The notes below the pieces were generated by a model. It did no database searches. It was not told the DNA's origin and was given only the letters and a program-made list of their open reading frames with translations. A stretch of 64,000 nt of DNA, from assembly GCF_918797505.1 (NCBI RefSeq), contig NC_092801.1:13764001-13828000 (forward strand), given 5' to 3'. The DNA is from Bemisia tabaci. Taxonomy: Eukaryota; Arthropoda; Insecta; Hemiptera; Aleyrodidae. Positions 41,800-51,901 of the stretch are shown here, piece after piece. The stretch's first letter is position 1, and each line of letters starts with the position of its first letter. The translations under genes were made by a program, and so were the position numbers.

Positions 41800-41936
41800 C
41801 ATGAAACGATCAGTCCATACTCTCGCTATACAGGTACTCTAGCAAAAACTACACTTATGCGCCTTGTCCTCCAAGTCCCACATCTAATGCCGAATTAATA
41901 ATTTTCCTAATATTCCTTTTTCTGTTTGATTGACAG

Positions 41937-42216
41937 GACAACATTGCACCCACAGACCAATGCGTCCTCACGTTGGACCCCGTGAAACAGGGCGGTGGGG
42001 CGGGGGGAGGGGGCGGTCCGCCCAAAAAACCCCCCTCGAACGGCGTCCGCGCCAAATTCCCGGAGGAAAACATAACCTACACGTGGTCCGGCATCAACGT
42101 CTTCGCCTCCGGACAGGACCAAAGGCACACCAAAATCTGGGGCGGAATCAAGTCCCTGTTCTGTAAAAAGAATCCTAGCGCTAGAAGTCATCAGCGTAAA
42201 CATATTCTCAAAAACG
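41937..42216 (+). CDS. white: white exon 2 (N-terminal cytoplasmic part up to the ATPase domain)
   Basis: 93 codons plus one base between acceptor TTGACAG and donor ACG|GTGAGT. Residues 29-121. A glycine run (residues 47-55) and PPKKPP make a flexible linker. Then comes ENITYTWSGINVFA (72-85), the conserved start of the ABCG nucleotide-binding region, and SLFCKKN...RKHILKN (101-121), which corresponds in fly White to the stretch leading into its Walker A exon. The final G joins TA of exon 3 to give valine 122. The glycine run is encoded by GGGGCGGGGGGAGGGGGCGG, a likely spot for length variation and sequencing error. White works as a heterodimer with Scarlet or Brown at pigment-granule membranes. 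Confidence 0.95.
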
Positions 42217-42592
42217 GTGAGTGATCTAAAACTTTAGAGGTGTCGTCAGCTAAGTTGACGGTTGTTTACTTTGGGTTTGCAAGCGCCAACGACGAATTTG
42301 GCCTCTGATCAAAGCGGCGTTTGCTACTATCCACATTAAAAACATCAGTCTCATGTTCGTATCGTAAAAAAACTACTTATCAGTTATGATTTGCGACTTT
42401 CTTGTGGTTGTGATTTCTGTTTGGCTAAAAATTAAAGTGTTACAAGGTTTGAAAGTATTTAAAAACTTATCTAAGCTTGTTTTCCTGCTTCTGAGAGAGC
42501 CAGATGTTTTCATGTGGGTAGATTGTAGTGACGCGAAAACGGCTGCAAACCGAAAGTAAAGTATATAGTGTTTTATATCAAACTAAATAATA

Positions 42593-43103
42593 TTTAGATG
42601 TTGCACGTGTGAGGAATTTGCGATTTGACCATACTATTGATTCATATGTAAAAATTTGCGAGAAACACGATGGTACCACTGGTTTTCTCTGAAATTGACT
42701 CCCAAGCTCAAAAAAAGCTCTCAAGTTAAGGCCAAAATGGAGGGAATATCTGACGCTATCCTGAGAGTCCACTTCTACATCAAGACAAACTCACCATGCG
42801 AAGATAGGGAGCAATAACATTAGCAGGGTTGCCGTGTTTTCAGTTTTGGAGTCCCCAAATGAAGTGGCAGCCCTGTCAATGTATTTGCTCCCTATCTTTG
42901 CATGGAGAGTTCGTCTTGATGTAGAGGTGGACTCTCAGGATAGCGTGGGATATCCCCTCCATTTTGGCCTCAACTTGAGAGCTTTTTTTTAACTTGGGAG
43001 TTGATTTCAGAGAAAACCAGTGGCACCATCGTGTTTTTCGCGAACTTTTACATAAGAATCATCAGTCAAATCGCTAAGTCCTCACACATGCAACATCTCC
43101 ATT
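42593..43103. repeat. Foldback element family L, copy 3
   Basis: AGATGTTGCACGTGTGAGGA to CACACATGCAACATCTCCAT. Both arms complete. The interior includes AGTCCCCAAATGAAGTGGCA GCCCTG. Confidence 0.82.
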
Positions 43104-43717
43104 TAACCGTCCCCGTGGTTAGGTAAAGTCATAACGGTATAAAGGTATCCCCTCTTCAGCTCGATTGCTTACAGAAGTATCGCTAGGACCAAATCCCTAC
43201 AAGTAAACATCATGTAGAACGACCCCCTGCGGTTTAGCAGTTTGCGTAACTGACCAACGAGCCACTATAGCCAGAGATCCTGCGTTTCTTTCGCGGCCTC
43301 GTTGACTTGCGGATGGTTTTAAATTTCGTTATCTCTGATAAACATTGGCTTCTCTCCCTTCTTTTTTTTGTATCTTTGTTTCGCTTTCTTAGCTATTTTA
43401 TTTAAGGACCCTGGAGCGCAGAAAGCTCAAAAACGCCGGCTGCAAGCTGCAGGCGTTTTTGCTTATCTGCCAGATTTCCGATTTGCCACATCGAATAATG
43501 TCAGGTTTTATGACAAAATGTCGGGATTTGTGACAAAATGTCCAATTTCATGGCAAAATGTCCAATTTCTGGGCAAAATGTTTGATTTGAGCCTCTATTC
43601 CAAAGTGTTAACCTGTGATATATTTTTTTATTTACTTTTTTTTAAACGACGTACTCTTTTTTAAATTGCCTTACGGCCCAAGATTTACCTGTCGTTTGCT
43701 GATATCCATTGGTTCAT

Positions 43718-43940
43718 ATGTGAAAAAAAAGTTATGAGTTAAATAGAATTGTAGACATATCGTCCGTTCCGGGCTCAGAGACCTTAAGTTCCGGGTGCTG
43801 GAGCTGTAGCTTTGATTGCTCCGGGTGCTACGAGCTATACGCCCCGAACTTTCAGCCTCTGAGCCCGGAACGCAGACGGTATGTCTATACATATAACCCG
43901 TAAGCACAGCTTTCACGGCCGGAGTTTTTTTTTCAGTGTA
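43718..43940. repeat. Foldback MITE family G, copy 3
   Basis: Ends TGTGAAAAAAAAGTTATG and TTTTTTTTTCAGTGTA. Inner CCGTTCCGGGCTCAGAGACC pairs with CAGCCTCTGAGCCCGGAACG. Confidence 0.75.
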
Positions 43941-44469
43941 TACCCCTGTCCAGGCCTAAAGATAAACACTAATGTAGTTTCATTCAGTGCTTTCAAAAAA
44001 TGATACCGATTGAGATTGCAGTCCCACCTGATAAGCTCGTTCAGTCTTTTTTTAATTCTGGAATTTTCGAAAAGTAGAGACGAAGTCAACAGGAATTTTC
44101 CAGAATCTCTCTGAACGACATTGACCCCTGAAAAACAAGTTCAACTTTGCGCATATCAAGCCTCCATTTACATGCGCATCACATCCTCGAGAAAGCCGAT
44201 TGAAATAACGTCCAAAAATATCCGTTCCGTCGCGGGTACACTTTTTTGGAACTTTTTCAGAAAAAAAAACAGGTCTCTGTGCTTCTCGCTAAATACGGTA
44301 CCGAAAGTTTTGAAAGCACAAATCCCTGTTGTATACAAAACTCTATTCGTTAAATTCTGATGGCGGCGTCTGAGTTTGCTTTTGTCTGATTGGAACTTAG
44401 AGCTCTCAGCGTTCAAGAATTATATATGTGTACGCACTCGCACTGTATCATGAGTCGTTCCAAGACATA

Positions 44470-47400
44470 TAGTACGGTGGGTACGATCAAAATCGACGAT
44501 TTTTTGATTGGAAATTGCCACTTCGGGAGGTCATACTAGATGAAAAAATAAAAGTTTTTGTCCGTAGAACCACTTTCAAATCCGTGCAGGATCCAAGATG
44601 GCGGCCGTTAAAGATGGCGGCCAAGCGCTTTTTTGAAGTGCTATATCTCTGTTGCTAATTGTCCGATTTTGATTTTCTTTTTTTTAAAGGAGAGTTAAAA
44701 GGGCCTAGAATATGAATAAATTATAACAAAGTCAATTTGGCCAACAATTTGTCCAAAATGTTACAAAAAATTTTTTCCTTGAAAATTCCTAAAATTTCAA
44801 AGCAAAATAACTTCTAACTGAGCAGGAAAATTGATATTTTCTCTTCAGTAAAAGAGATGGGTCTTGATCTCGCGTTTAATTTGATACCAAAACCATTTTT
44901 GTGCTACGAGTAGTTAGCCCGCGAGAGCCATTTAAGTATCGCGCGATCGGCCGCGGCGGGCGATTTCCACCCCGCGTTCATGGCCACGGGCGCGCTTCAC
45001 ACGTGTAAAAGGCGCTGTATCTCTCCAACCGTTCGTTCGATTTTCAAACTTTTGGTCTCGTTTGAAAGCTACTATAAAGACCTGTTCAAATAATGTGCAT
45101 TTTTACATTTACCTTTAAATAATTTGCCATATTATGAAAAAATACGTGAATTTTTCAATTTCGATCATCTTAACAGCCATTGATTTTTTGTTTCTGGGCG
45201 CAATTAGAGCCCTTTATTTTCTTGAGGTGGATAGAAGATTTTCTGACCTTCAAAACGATACCAAAACCTTTTTTGTGTGACGAATAGAAAACGCGTGAGG
45301 ACGGTTTTGGTCGCGCGCTCGGGTAGAGGTTCGCCACTTATGCGCCGTGCAACCTCGCGTCGGCCCACGTTCATACGCTACAGAACTGGAATATTCGCTG
45401 TTTTTTGATCATTCATCGCAAAATTTTCATGAAAATTGTTAATTTTGGAAAATCCTTTCATACCCTCTTGAGACGAAGTGAATACCTATAATGAAAAAAT
45501 AAATACTCTGGTTAACATGATAAATATGAAAAAATGTATAACGAACTGATTCCTTAAGTTTTTATGAGATGGAGATGGATGAAACCGCAACAAATTTGAT
45601 TCATTACACTTTTAAACGACGATATATTGCCGATAATCAGCATTCTCATGGAATTTTAGGAACGATTTCTACAATTTTCTCGCTTAGAGGTGAACTCTAC
45701 TATTTAATTAAAATTGATCGCAAAATGATCAGCGGGCTTAGAATCCTTCCCTACAACCAAGTGCATAGTGCACGCGGAAAACTTTTCCGATGCAACAGCG
45801 GCGTTTTTCCCTCTTTCGTCCTCAAAGGCACTTCCAGATGCCTGTTTTCAAACCCTGGAAAAATATACCTGCATGTCGCCTCTATTTTTGGCGGTAAATA
45901 GAGGTTTTCTTAGCAGGCGCAGGGGCGGATATCGGTTTTCTTAAATTACGCTGGTAGATATGATATGAATGATAAACCGCAACAAACTTGATTCATTATG
46001 TAATTTATCTCGATTTTAAATGGGGATAAAACGGCGATTATCGGCATTCTCGTGGAATATTAGCTATGGTTTAGGTATACAAATTTCTTGCTTGTCACAT
46101 TGTCAAAGACGGGGGGGGGGGGGGGGGGGGGTTATCGTGGCTGATATGATGCTCGGATATGGAGAGTTTCCTAAAAATTAAAAGTCCGAAGAAACTCTAC
46201 TACGTGAACTTTTTGGAGTTCCCAGATTCGTTGTTGGGAAGGATTCTAAACACATTGACCTTCTAGCGATCAATTTCAATGAGTCAGTTGCGATGGTTAC
46301 AGAATCGTGTTTTGACATTTGATCCTTGTGGATCAGCTAAATACAAAACGATTTGTACGAACAAAAGCTTTCTTCGTTCAATATTAACCAAGATATCCAA
46401 CTTTGAAAAATCCGGTTGATGACGTCATCCAAAGCGGAACCGCTTTGGATACCGCTTGGGTGTCACTACCATAGTGACACCCTTGGTTTCTTCCACCTTG
46501 CTCTCATTTTTCAGGCTGACACACAATTTCACTGGTTACTCAACGTGAAACAAAATTGAAACATGCGTGAAACTCGGATAAAAGCAAATTGGAGGGTCTC
46601 ACTTCCTCGGCGGGTAACGGCATGAATCGAATTTTTCAAAGCACGATATCTCGGTTAACATTGAACTTTCAGAGTTGCTGTTGGAACAGATCCTACTATT
46701 TTTAGCTGCTTTACAAGATTCAAGCATCAGAACACGTTTCTGTCACCAGCTCTACTGATCTAAGCAAGAAATTTGTATACCTAAACCATAGCTAATATTC
46801 CACGAGAATGCCGATAATCGCCGTTTTATCCCCATTTAAAATCGAGATAAATTACATAATGAATCAAGTTTGTTGCGGTTTATCATTCATATCATATCTA
46901 CCAGCGTAATTTAAGAAAACCGATATCCGCCCCTGCGCCTGCTAAGAAAACCTCTATTTACCGCCAAAAATAGAGGCGACATGCAGGTATATTTTTCCAG
47001 GGTTTGAAAACAGGCATCTGGAAGTGCCTTTGAGGACGAAAGAGGGAAAAACGCCGCTGTTGCATCGGAAAAGTTTTCCGCGTGCACTATGCACTTGGTT
47101 GTAGGGAAGGATTCTAAGCCCGCTGATCATTTTGCGATCAATTTTAATTAAATAGTAGAGTTCACCTCTAAGCGAGAAAATTGTAGATATCGTTCCTAAA
47201 ATTCCATGAGAATGCTGATTATCGGCAATATATCGTCGTTTAAAAGTGTAATGAATCAAATTTGTTGCGGTTTCATCCATCTCCATCTCATAAAAACTTA
47301 AGGAATCAGTTCGTTATACATTTTTTCATATTTATCATGTTAACCAGAGTATTTATTTTTTCATTATAGGTATTCACTTCGTCTCAAGAGGGTATGAAAG

Positions 47401-48369
47401 GATTTTCCAAAATTAACAATTTTCATGAAAATTTTGCGATGAATGATCAAAAAACAGCGAATATTCCAGTTCTGTAGCGTATGAACGTGGGCCGACGCGA
47501 GGTTGCACGGCGCATAAGTGGCGAACCTCTACCCGAGCGCGCGACCAAAACCGTCCTCACGCGTTTTCTATTCGTCACACAAAAAAGGTTTTGGTATCGT
47601 TTTGAAGGTCAGAAAATCTTCTATCCACCTCAAGAAAATAAAGGGCTCTAATTGCGCCCAGAAACAAAAAATCAATGGCTGTTAAGATGATCGAAATTGA
47701 AAAATTCACGTATTTTTTCATAATATGGCAAATTATTTAAAGGTAAATGTAAAAATGCACATTATTTGAACAGGTCTTTATAGTAGCTTTCAAACGAGAC
47801 CAAAAGTTTGAAAATCGAACGAACGGTTGGAGAGATACAGCGCCTTTTACACGTGTGAAGCGCGCCCGTGGCCATGAACGCGGGGTGGAAATCGCCCGCC
47901 GCGGCCGATCGCGCGATACTTAAATGGCTCTCGCGGGCTAACTACTCGTAGCACAAAAATGGTTTTGGTATCAAATTAAACGCGAGATCAAGACCCATCT
48001 CTTTTACTGAAGAGAAAATATCAATTTTCCTGCTCAGTTAGAAGTTATTTTGCTTTGAAATTTTAGGAATTTTCAAGGAAAAAATTTTTTGTAACATTTT
48101 GGACAAATTGTTGGCCAAATTGACTTTGTTATAATTTATTCATATTCTAGGCCCTTTTAACTCTCCTTTAAAAAAAAGAAAATCAAAATCGGACAATTAG
48201 CAACAGAGATATAGCACTTCAAAAAAGCGCTTGGCCGCCATCTTGGATCCTGCACGGATTTGAAAGTGGTTCTACGGACAAAAACTTTTATTTTTTCATC
48301 TAGTATGACCTCCCGAAGTGGCAATTTCCAATCAAAAAATCGTCGATTTTGATCGTACCCACCGTACTA
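44470..48369. mobile_element. Palindrome W: 3.9 kb foldback element with 1.6 kb arms
   Basis: Starts TAGTACGGTGGGTACGATCA and ends with the exact complement. The left arm is 44470-46093 and the right arm 46762-48369. The arms appear nearly identical: a 16-bp extra GTTAAAGATGGCGGCC in the left arm, and one silent change seen across the 333 bp at 45569-45901 versus 46954-47286. ATA flanks both ends (44467-44469, 48370-48372), a possible 3-bp target duplication. The 110-codon ORF appears once in each arm with the same translation. It has no recognised domain and is in all likelihood not a gene. Arms contain GATGGCGGC and CGCGCGATCGGCCGCGGCGG words. Confidence 0.88.
46279..46764. repeat. Foldback MITE family V, copy 2, in the loop of palindrome W
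   Basis: ATGAGTCAGTTGCGATGGTT ACAGAATCGTG at the left, GTTTCTGTCACCAGCTCTAC TGATC at the right, with central GGTGTCACTACCATAGTGAC ACC. It lies off-centre and fills most of the unpaired loop. A G tract (46112-46132) lies just left of it. Confidence 0.7.
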
Positions 48370-48697
48370 ATAGAGTACATAGAGTCGTAATGTAAGTGGG
48401 AGAGCTGGCGCCACTTTTAAGCATTTTCCATGTCCCGAATTCCGAGACTCCTTGTGACGCCGGGTCACTTTTTCGATACATAATCGATTGTTTGCGATAC
48501 ACGGGTACCCGGCCATCCGATGACAACAACAACAACAAAGGAGATAGGAGTTACCACGTATTCCACACCACCATTTTGGATCGAAAATGTACCTATCGAA
48601 AAAGCGACCCGAACTCGGCGCACACCGGGCTCGGAATTTGTCGAGCAGAACATGGCGCCAGCTCTCCCATTTGCATTACGACTCTATGTACTCTATG

Positions 48698-49512
48698 TTC
48701 TAAAAGAACGAATAGCATATTTGAGAATGAAAGAGACTGTTTTATTGAAACTATTACGGTCCTATTTTCTCACCTGTATGGTATCCATGTCTGGGGGTCA
48801 GGTGAGGGTCCTAAGGCAACGGCGATGACATACCTTGTTATTGGAGGACGGCCGTTTACCAATTAGAACCGGTTATCCAGCAACTTTTCTAATCGTTAAT
48901 TAAGTTATTTCCAGCTAGTTTAATTCACCACCCAGCCGAGAGAGTCTGTCTACCTCGCAAGTCGCACCTGATCTAAGTCTTTGGTCTCATCGTTATTATT
49001 ATCTATATTTTTATTTTATAATGCTACAAAATCATAATTTTTGTACCAACACTCAAAAATCGCATTTCCAACGTAAATAAAAAAAATATAAAAATTGTGT
49101 ACCTCGACGGAACGTTGCAACAGGAGTTTAGAAAATGCACCCGGGCGGGTACGTGAAAATTCGGAAAAGCCCCCAAAAAGGAGGGAAAATTTGAAAGGGT
49201 AATAAGTCGAAAGTAAAAGGAAACAGGAGGAGATGGTCATCTTTTTCGATAGGTGGGACATTTTGTGGAAAACCGGCTGGCGAGTGTGTGAGAATGTGGG
49301 AGCTTGGAAGATTCTGCACCCCTGCGTTGCAAAACATCCGATTTTTTTTTTTTTTTAGGGCTAAACCATTGTCACCAACCCACAACTTCCCAAGATGAGT
49401 GATGGGTGTAAGAATTCGTGAAGATTTTTCTGTAGTTATCAGTTTTCTTGCTTCAAGGTCCTTAGGAGCCATCCTGGCTAACAAGCTTAAGTTTAAGGGA
49501 TTTTCCTTGATG
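48698..49512. other. Intron 2 stretch without recognised element
   Basis: Unique-looking. A T tract is at 49340-49358. ORFs over 49016-49598 (minus) show no recognisable domain. Confidence 0.35.
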
Positions 49513-49640
49513 TTGGCGGATCCAGTAATTTGATAACATGTTTTCTCTTCATTTAAACCTGTGTTGAATAATTGATTGTTGTCGGAGCAACTGGCCACTC
49601 CGAGAATCGATTCATTCCTATACCATTTTGGCTAACCCCA
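49513..49640. repeat. Family Y, partial copy
   Basis: GGCGGATCCAGTAATTTGAT followed by CATTTAAACCTGTG and ACTCCGAGAATCGATT matches Y copies 1 and 2. The closing end is lost. Confidence 0.5.
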
Positions 49641-49721
49641 GTGCCAATCCAACGAAATGTTGAGCCATTCTTTGATACATAGGTAATTGAATCGACGTAT
49701 GCGCAAACGTCCGTTGTCCAA

Positions 49722-49885
49722 CAGTGGCGTGGCGTGAATAATCGATTATCGATATCTTGCCATTTGAAGCTATGGTAAAAAATCGATTACTAAGGTGTTC
49801 GCTGCGAACACCCTGATAATCGATCTTTTTTCATAGGTTTTGAGTGGCGTTTCAATCGATATATCGCAAAGCACGCCACGCCACT
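49722..49885. mobile_element. hAT-like MITE, 164 bp, TSD TTGTCCAA
   Basis: TTGTCCAA at 49714-49721 and 49886-49893. Ends CAGTGGCGTGGCGTG and CACGCCACGCCACTG. Inner GGTGTTCGCTGCGAACACC is a perfect short palindrome, and ATCGATT words are inverted around it. Confidence 0.9.
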
Positions 49886-49907
49886 GTTGTCCAATACATG
49901 GTTTCAT

Positions 49908-50466
49908 AATGGACCACTAGACAAGATACGAATTTCAGCATTCTGACACATGTTTCTTCATCAAAATTTCACGGAAGCACAGCGATGAGCACAGCGAAAA
50001 TTATCGAAATCAACTCCTTCCGAAGATATTTAATGATTCTTGGTGCGTGAATTCAAACCACCCACTCATGAAAACGCAATGCTCTACGTGATTCACATAT
50101 CGCGCGCTAAACGTTATCATGAACGTCTCGGCGGTAAAAAAAATCTGGCAACCTCAATCTTGACGCTTTGGCTCAGCTATAGCAAATTACTTATAGTTTG
50201 AAAAACATATGGTGGGAAATGAACATTGCTCGATTGAGAAGCTTGCTGAAACCGCTGTTGTGCGCGATTTGACTCACGTAGAGCTCTGAGTATCTTGTGA
50301 GCGGGCAGTTCAAATTCCTCGTAACCAATGTGAAATAAAAATGTTAATATCTCCATTAGGAGTTGGCTCCAGTAATTTTCGTCGCACGAATCATGTTCTA
50401 CATGAAATTTTGGTTAAGAAACATGAATCAGAATGCTTAAATTCGTACCTTGTCTAGTGGTCCATT
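49908..50466. repeat. Inverted-repeat element family B, copy 3 (opposite orientation)
   Basis: AATGGACCACTAGACAAGAT to ACCTTGTCTAGTGGTCCATT. The interior reads as the complement of copies 1 and 2 (for example GAGCGGGCAGTTCAAATTCC). Confidence 0.85.
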
Positions 50467-51090
50467 GCGGTGGGTTTCTTTTGTCCTACTCCCACGACAC
50501 TGATGAATAGGATCGATTTCTTTTGTAAAAGTTTAATTACACTTACGGGATTATTTATATAAAATTGTTCTACATTCCTAACGTCTTAAACCATCTTGTG
50601 TCAGTAAGTTACAACGAAATTGTCCACTCAAATTCTGAAACACTGTCTCAGACATCGGACGTTTTCGCATACGTCGATTCCATTAACATCGTGCACGATT
50701 GCTTTACCGTTTGCCTGTGCAGATCTAAGGAAATACTCTGCAGTAAAAGTGGCGCCTTGCTAACAGAATCAGATGGGATTCGACTATTTTCACCATCCGG
50801 TAACTTAAATTGCATAACTGACGGATTGAAGGAGCACTTAGTCCTCCGTTTATACTTCCGCCAGTCAACAGGAGTTTCGTTCCTCGAGCCAGACTGTGTC
50901 ACCTCTTGGCATAATTGACAAGCAAAACTTATAATGCCGTTTTTGGAACGTTATGTCGTGATTTTTGGGTTTGATTTTAGGTAAATTCAGTGACACTGTA
51001 GGTACTGTGTTCCTCGGAACTTTTCGGAATATTTTTTTATAAATCCAACGACCCAATCAACCCAACCCCAGGACCTACCCAATGAATTTT
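50467..51090 (+). other. Intron 2 stretch with an unrecognised 117-codon ORF
   Basis: The plus-strand frame 50565-50918 starts at ATG and is rich in Ser, Leu and Val, without a motif I recognise. No repeat ends found. Probably non-coding. Confidence 0.25.
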
Positions 51091-51571
51091 CTGCCGTGTT
51101 AAGGAAGAACGTCGTGTGAACGTACGAGAGTTGCCAATTTTCCCCGAATAAATCATGTATTTTTGAAAAAAAAGGCATGCATATTTTTTCCTGAAATTTT
51201 CAGGTATAGTAGATTAAATTGCGTACATAGTTGTCTGAAAAATATGTCGAATTTTCAAAGTAAACTCGTCTTTTATGGAAAGAAATATGGCAACGATTGA
51301 ATGCTCATACGGCCTACAGTGGATCGAGTCAATTAGAGAAGTCGGAATTGAAATTTTTGACTAAAACTGCTTTCCATGTTTATTCTTTCGTCACATGCTA
51401 AACTTTAAGAGGTGGTTCGTGAAGAAAATTTCACGGAAAAACGAATGGAATCACTTTTAGAACCTCACAGTCTTGTTTAAACGGTGTTATGAGCGTTTAA
51501 AGTGTCCACATTTTGTCCGACCTCTCCTATCGACTCGATCCACTGTGCGGCATTCTTCCTTGGCACGGCAG
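51091..51571. repeat. MITE family A, copy 15 (TSD TTTT), split by element E
   Basis: CTGCCGTGTTAAGGAAGAAC at the left, ATTCTTCCTTGGCACGGCAG at the right. TTTT on both sides (51087-51090, 51572-51575). It ends 66 bp before white exon 3. Confidence 0.85.
51316..51547. repeat. Family E, copy 4, nested in MITE A copy 15
   Basis: ACAGTGGATCGAGTCAATTA GAGAAGTCGG to CGACCTCTCCTATCGACTCG ATCCACTGTG. The host CGGC is present on both sides of it, suggesting a short target duplication in the TACGGCGTTC end of family A. Confidence 0.8.
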
Positions 51572-51637
51572 TTTTGTCATCAGTTTTTTTGTTTTTTGTA
51601 TTGTTCTGTTGCTAATGGCTTGTGTTTGTTTTTCCAG

Positions 51638-51873
51638 TAACTGGGATAGCATACCCAGGTGAGCTGTTAGCGATAATGGGCTCCAGTGGTGCAGGAAAGA
51701 CAACACTGCTCAACACTCTAACATTTAGGAATAATGGAAACATTGTCAGCGGCCAGCGAGCAGTCAATGGAATCCCAATAAACTCTACAACCTTGTCTTC
51801 TCTCTCTGCCTATGTACAGCAAGATGATCTATTTATAGGAACCTTAACCGTTAGGGAGCATTTAGTATTTCAG
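51638..51873 (+). CDS. white: white exon 3 (Walker A, Q-loop)
   Basis: 2 bases plus 78 codons, acceptor TTTCCAG, donor CAG|GTAAGT. Residues 122-200. [20 protein letters not shown] carries the Walker A P-loop GSSGAGKT (136-143). YVQQDD (180-185) is the Q-loop region. REHLVFQ closes the exon. All ATP-binding residues expected of an ABCG nucleotide-binding domain are intact. The splice junction falls in the same conserved KN-V-TG context as fly White. Confidence 0.97.
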
Positions 51874-51901
51874 GTAAGTTTTATTCATTTGCACTCAAAT
51901 A

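Larger units (their letters stand above)
41091..41841. mobile_element. Foldback MITE family T, copy 2 (TSD GCAAAAAC), with element U inside
   Basis: TAGAGTACCTGTATAGCGAG to CTCGCTATACAGGTACTCTA. GCAAAAAC lies directly on both sides. Without element U (41442-41799) its length falls near that of copy 1. The copy ends only 95 bp before white exon 2. Confidence 0.85.
4697..41936 (+). other. white intron 1 (about 37.2 kb)
   Basis: Donor GTAAGT at 4697, acceptor TTTGATTGACAG ending at 41936. The intron makes up more than half of the window and is filled with MITEs, foldback elements, tandem duplications and homopolymer tracts listed separately. I found no convincing nested gene on either strand. 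ORFs of 60-150 codons occur, but they cross repeats or lack protein-like composition. Confidence 0.7.
44466..48697. repeat. Element U, copy 2, split near its end by palindrome W
   Basis: The right part (48373-48697) is a clear U copy in opposite orientation to copy 1. Its expected CATA start lies at 44466-44469, on the far side of W. The flanks TTCCAAGA (44458-44465) and TTCTAAAA (48698-48705) agree at six of eight bases, which fits a decayed 8-bp duplication. Confidence 0.6.
42217..51637 (+). other. white intron 2 (about 9.4 kb)
   Basis: GTGAGT to TGTTTTTCCAG. It contains foldback L copy 3, G copy 3, the 3.9 kb palindrome W inside element U copy 2, element B copy 3, the 164-bp hAT-like element, and MITE A copy 15 with E inside. 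A 117-codon plus-strand ORF at 50565-50918 is unrecognised and probably chance. 42217-42592 and 43104-43717 look unique. Confidence 0.8.

Noticed and set aside
45569..45901. 110-codon ORF with an identical translated partner at 46954-47286
   Set aside because: The identity follows from the two arms of palindrome W. Both are the same sequence in opposite orientation. No domain or start context was recognised, so it is not evidence of selection for a protein.
48396..48866. 156-codon ORF
   Set aside because: It spans element U copy 2, and its overlapping frames include the triplet tract. Shadow of a repeat.
50565..50918. 117-codon plus-strand ORF in intron 2
   Set aside because: No motif, no splice relation to white frames, and no second line of evidence.
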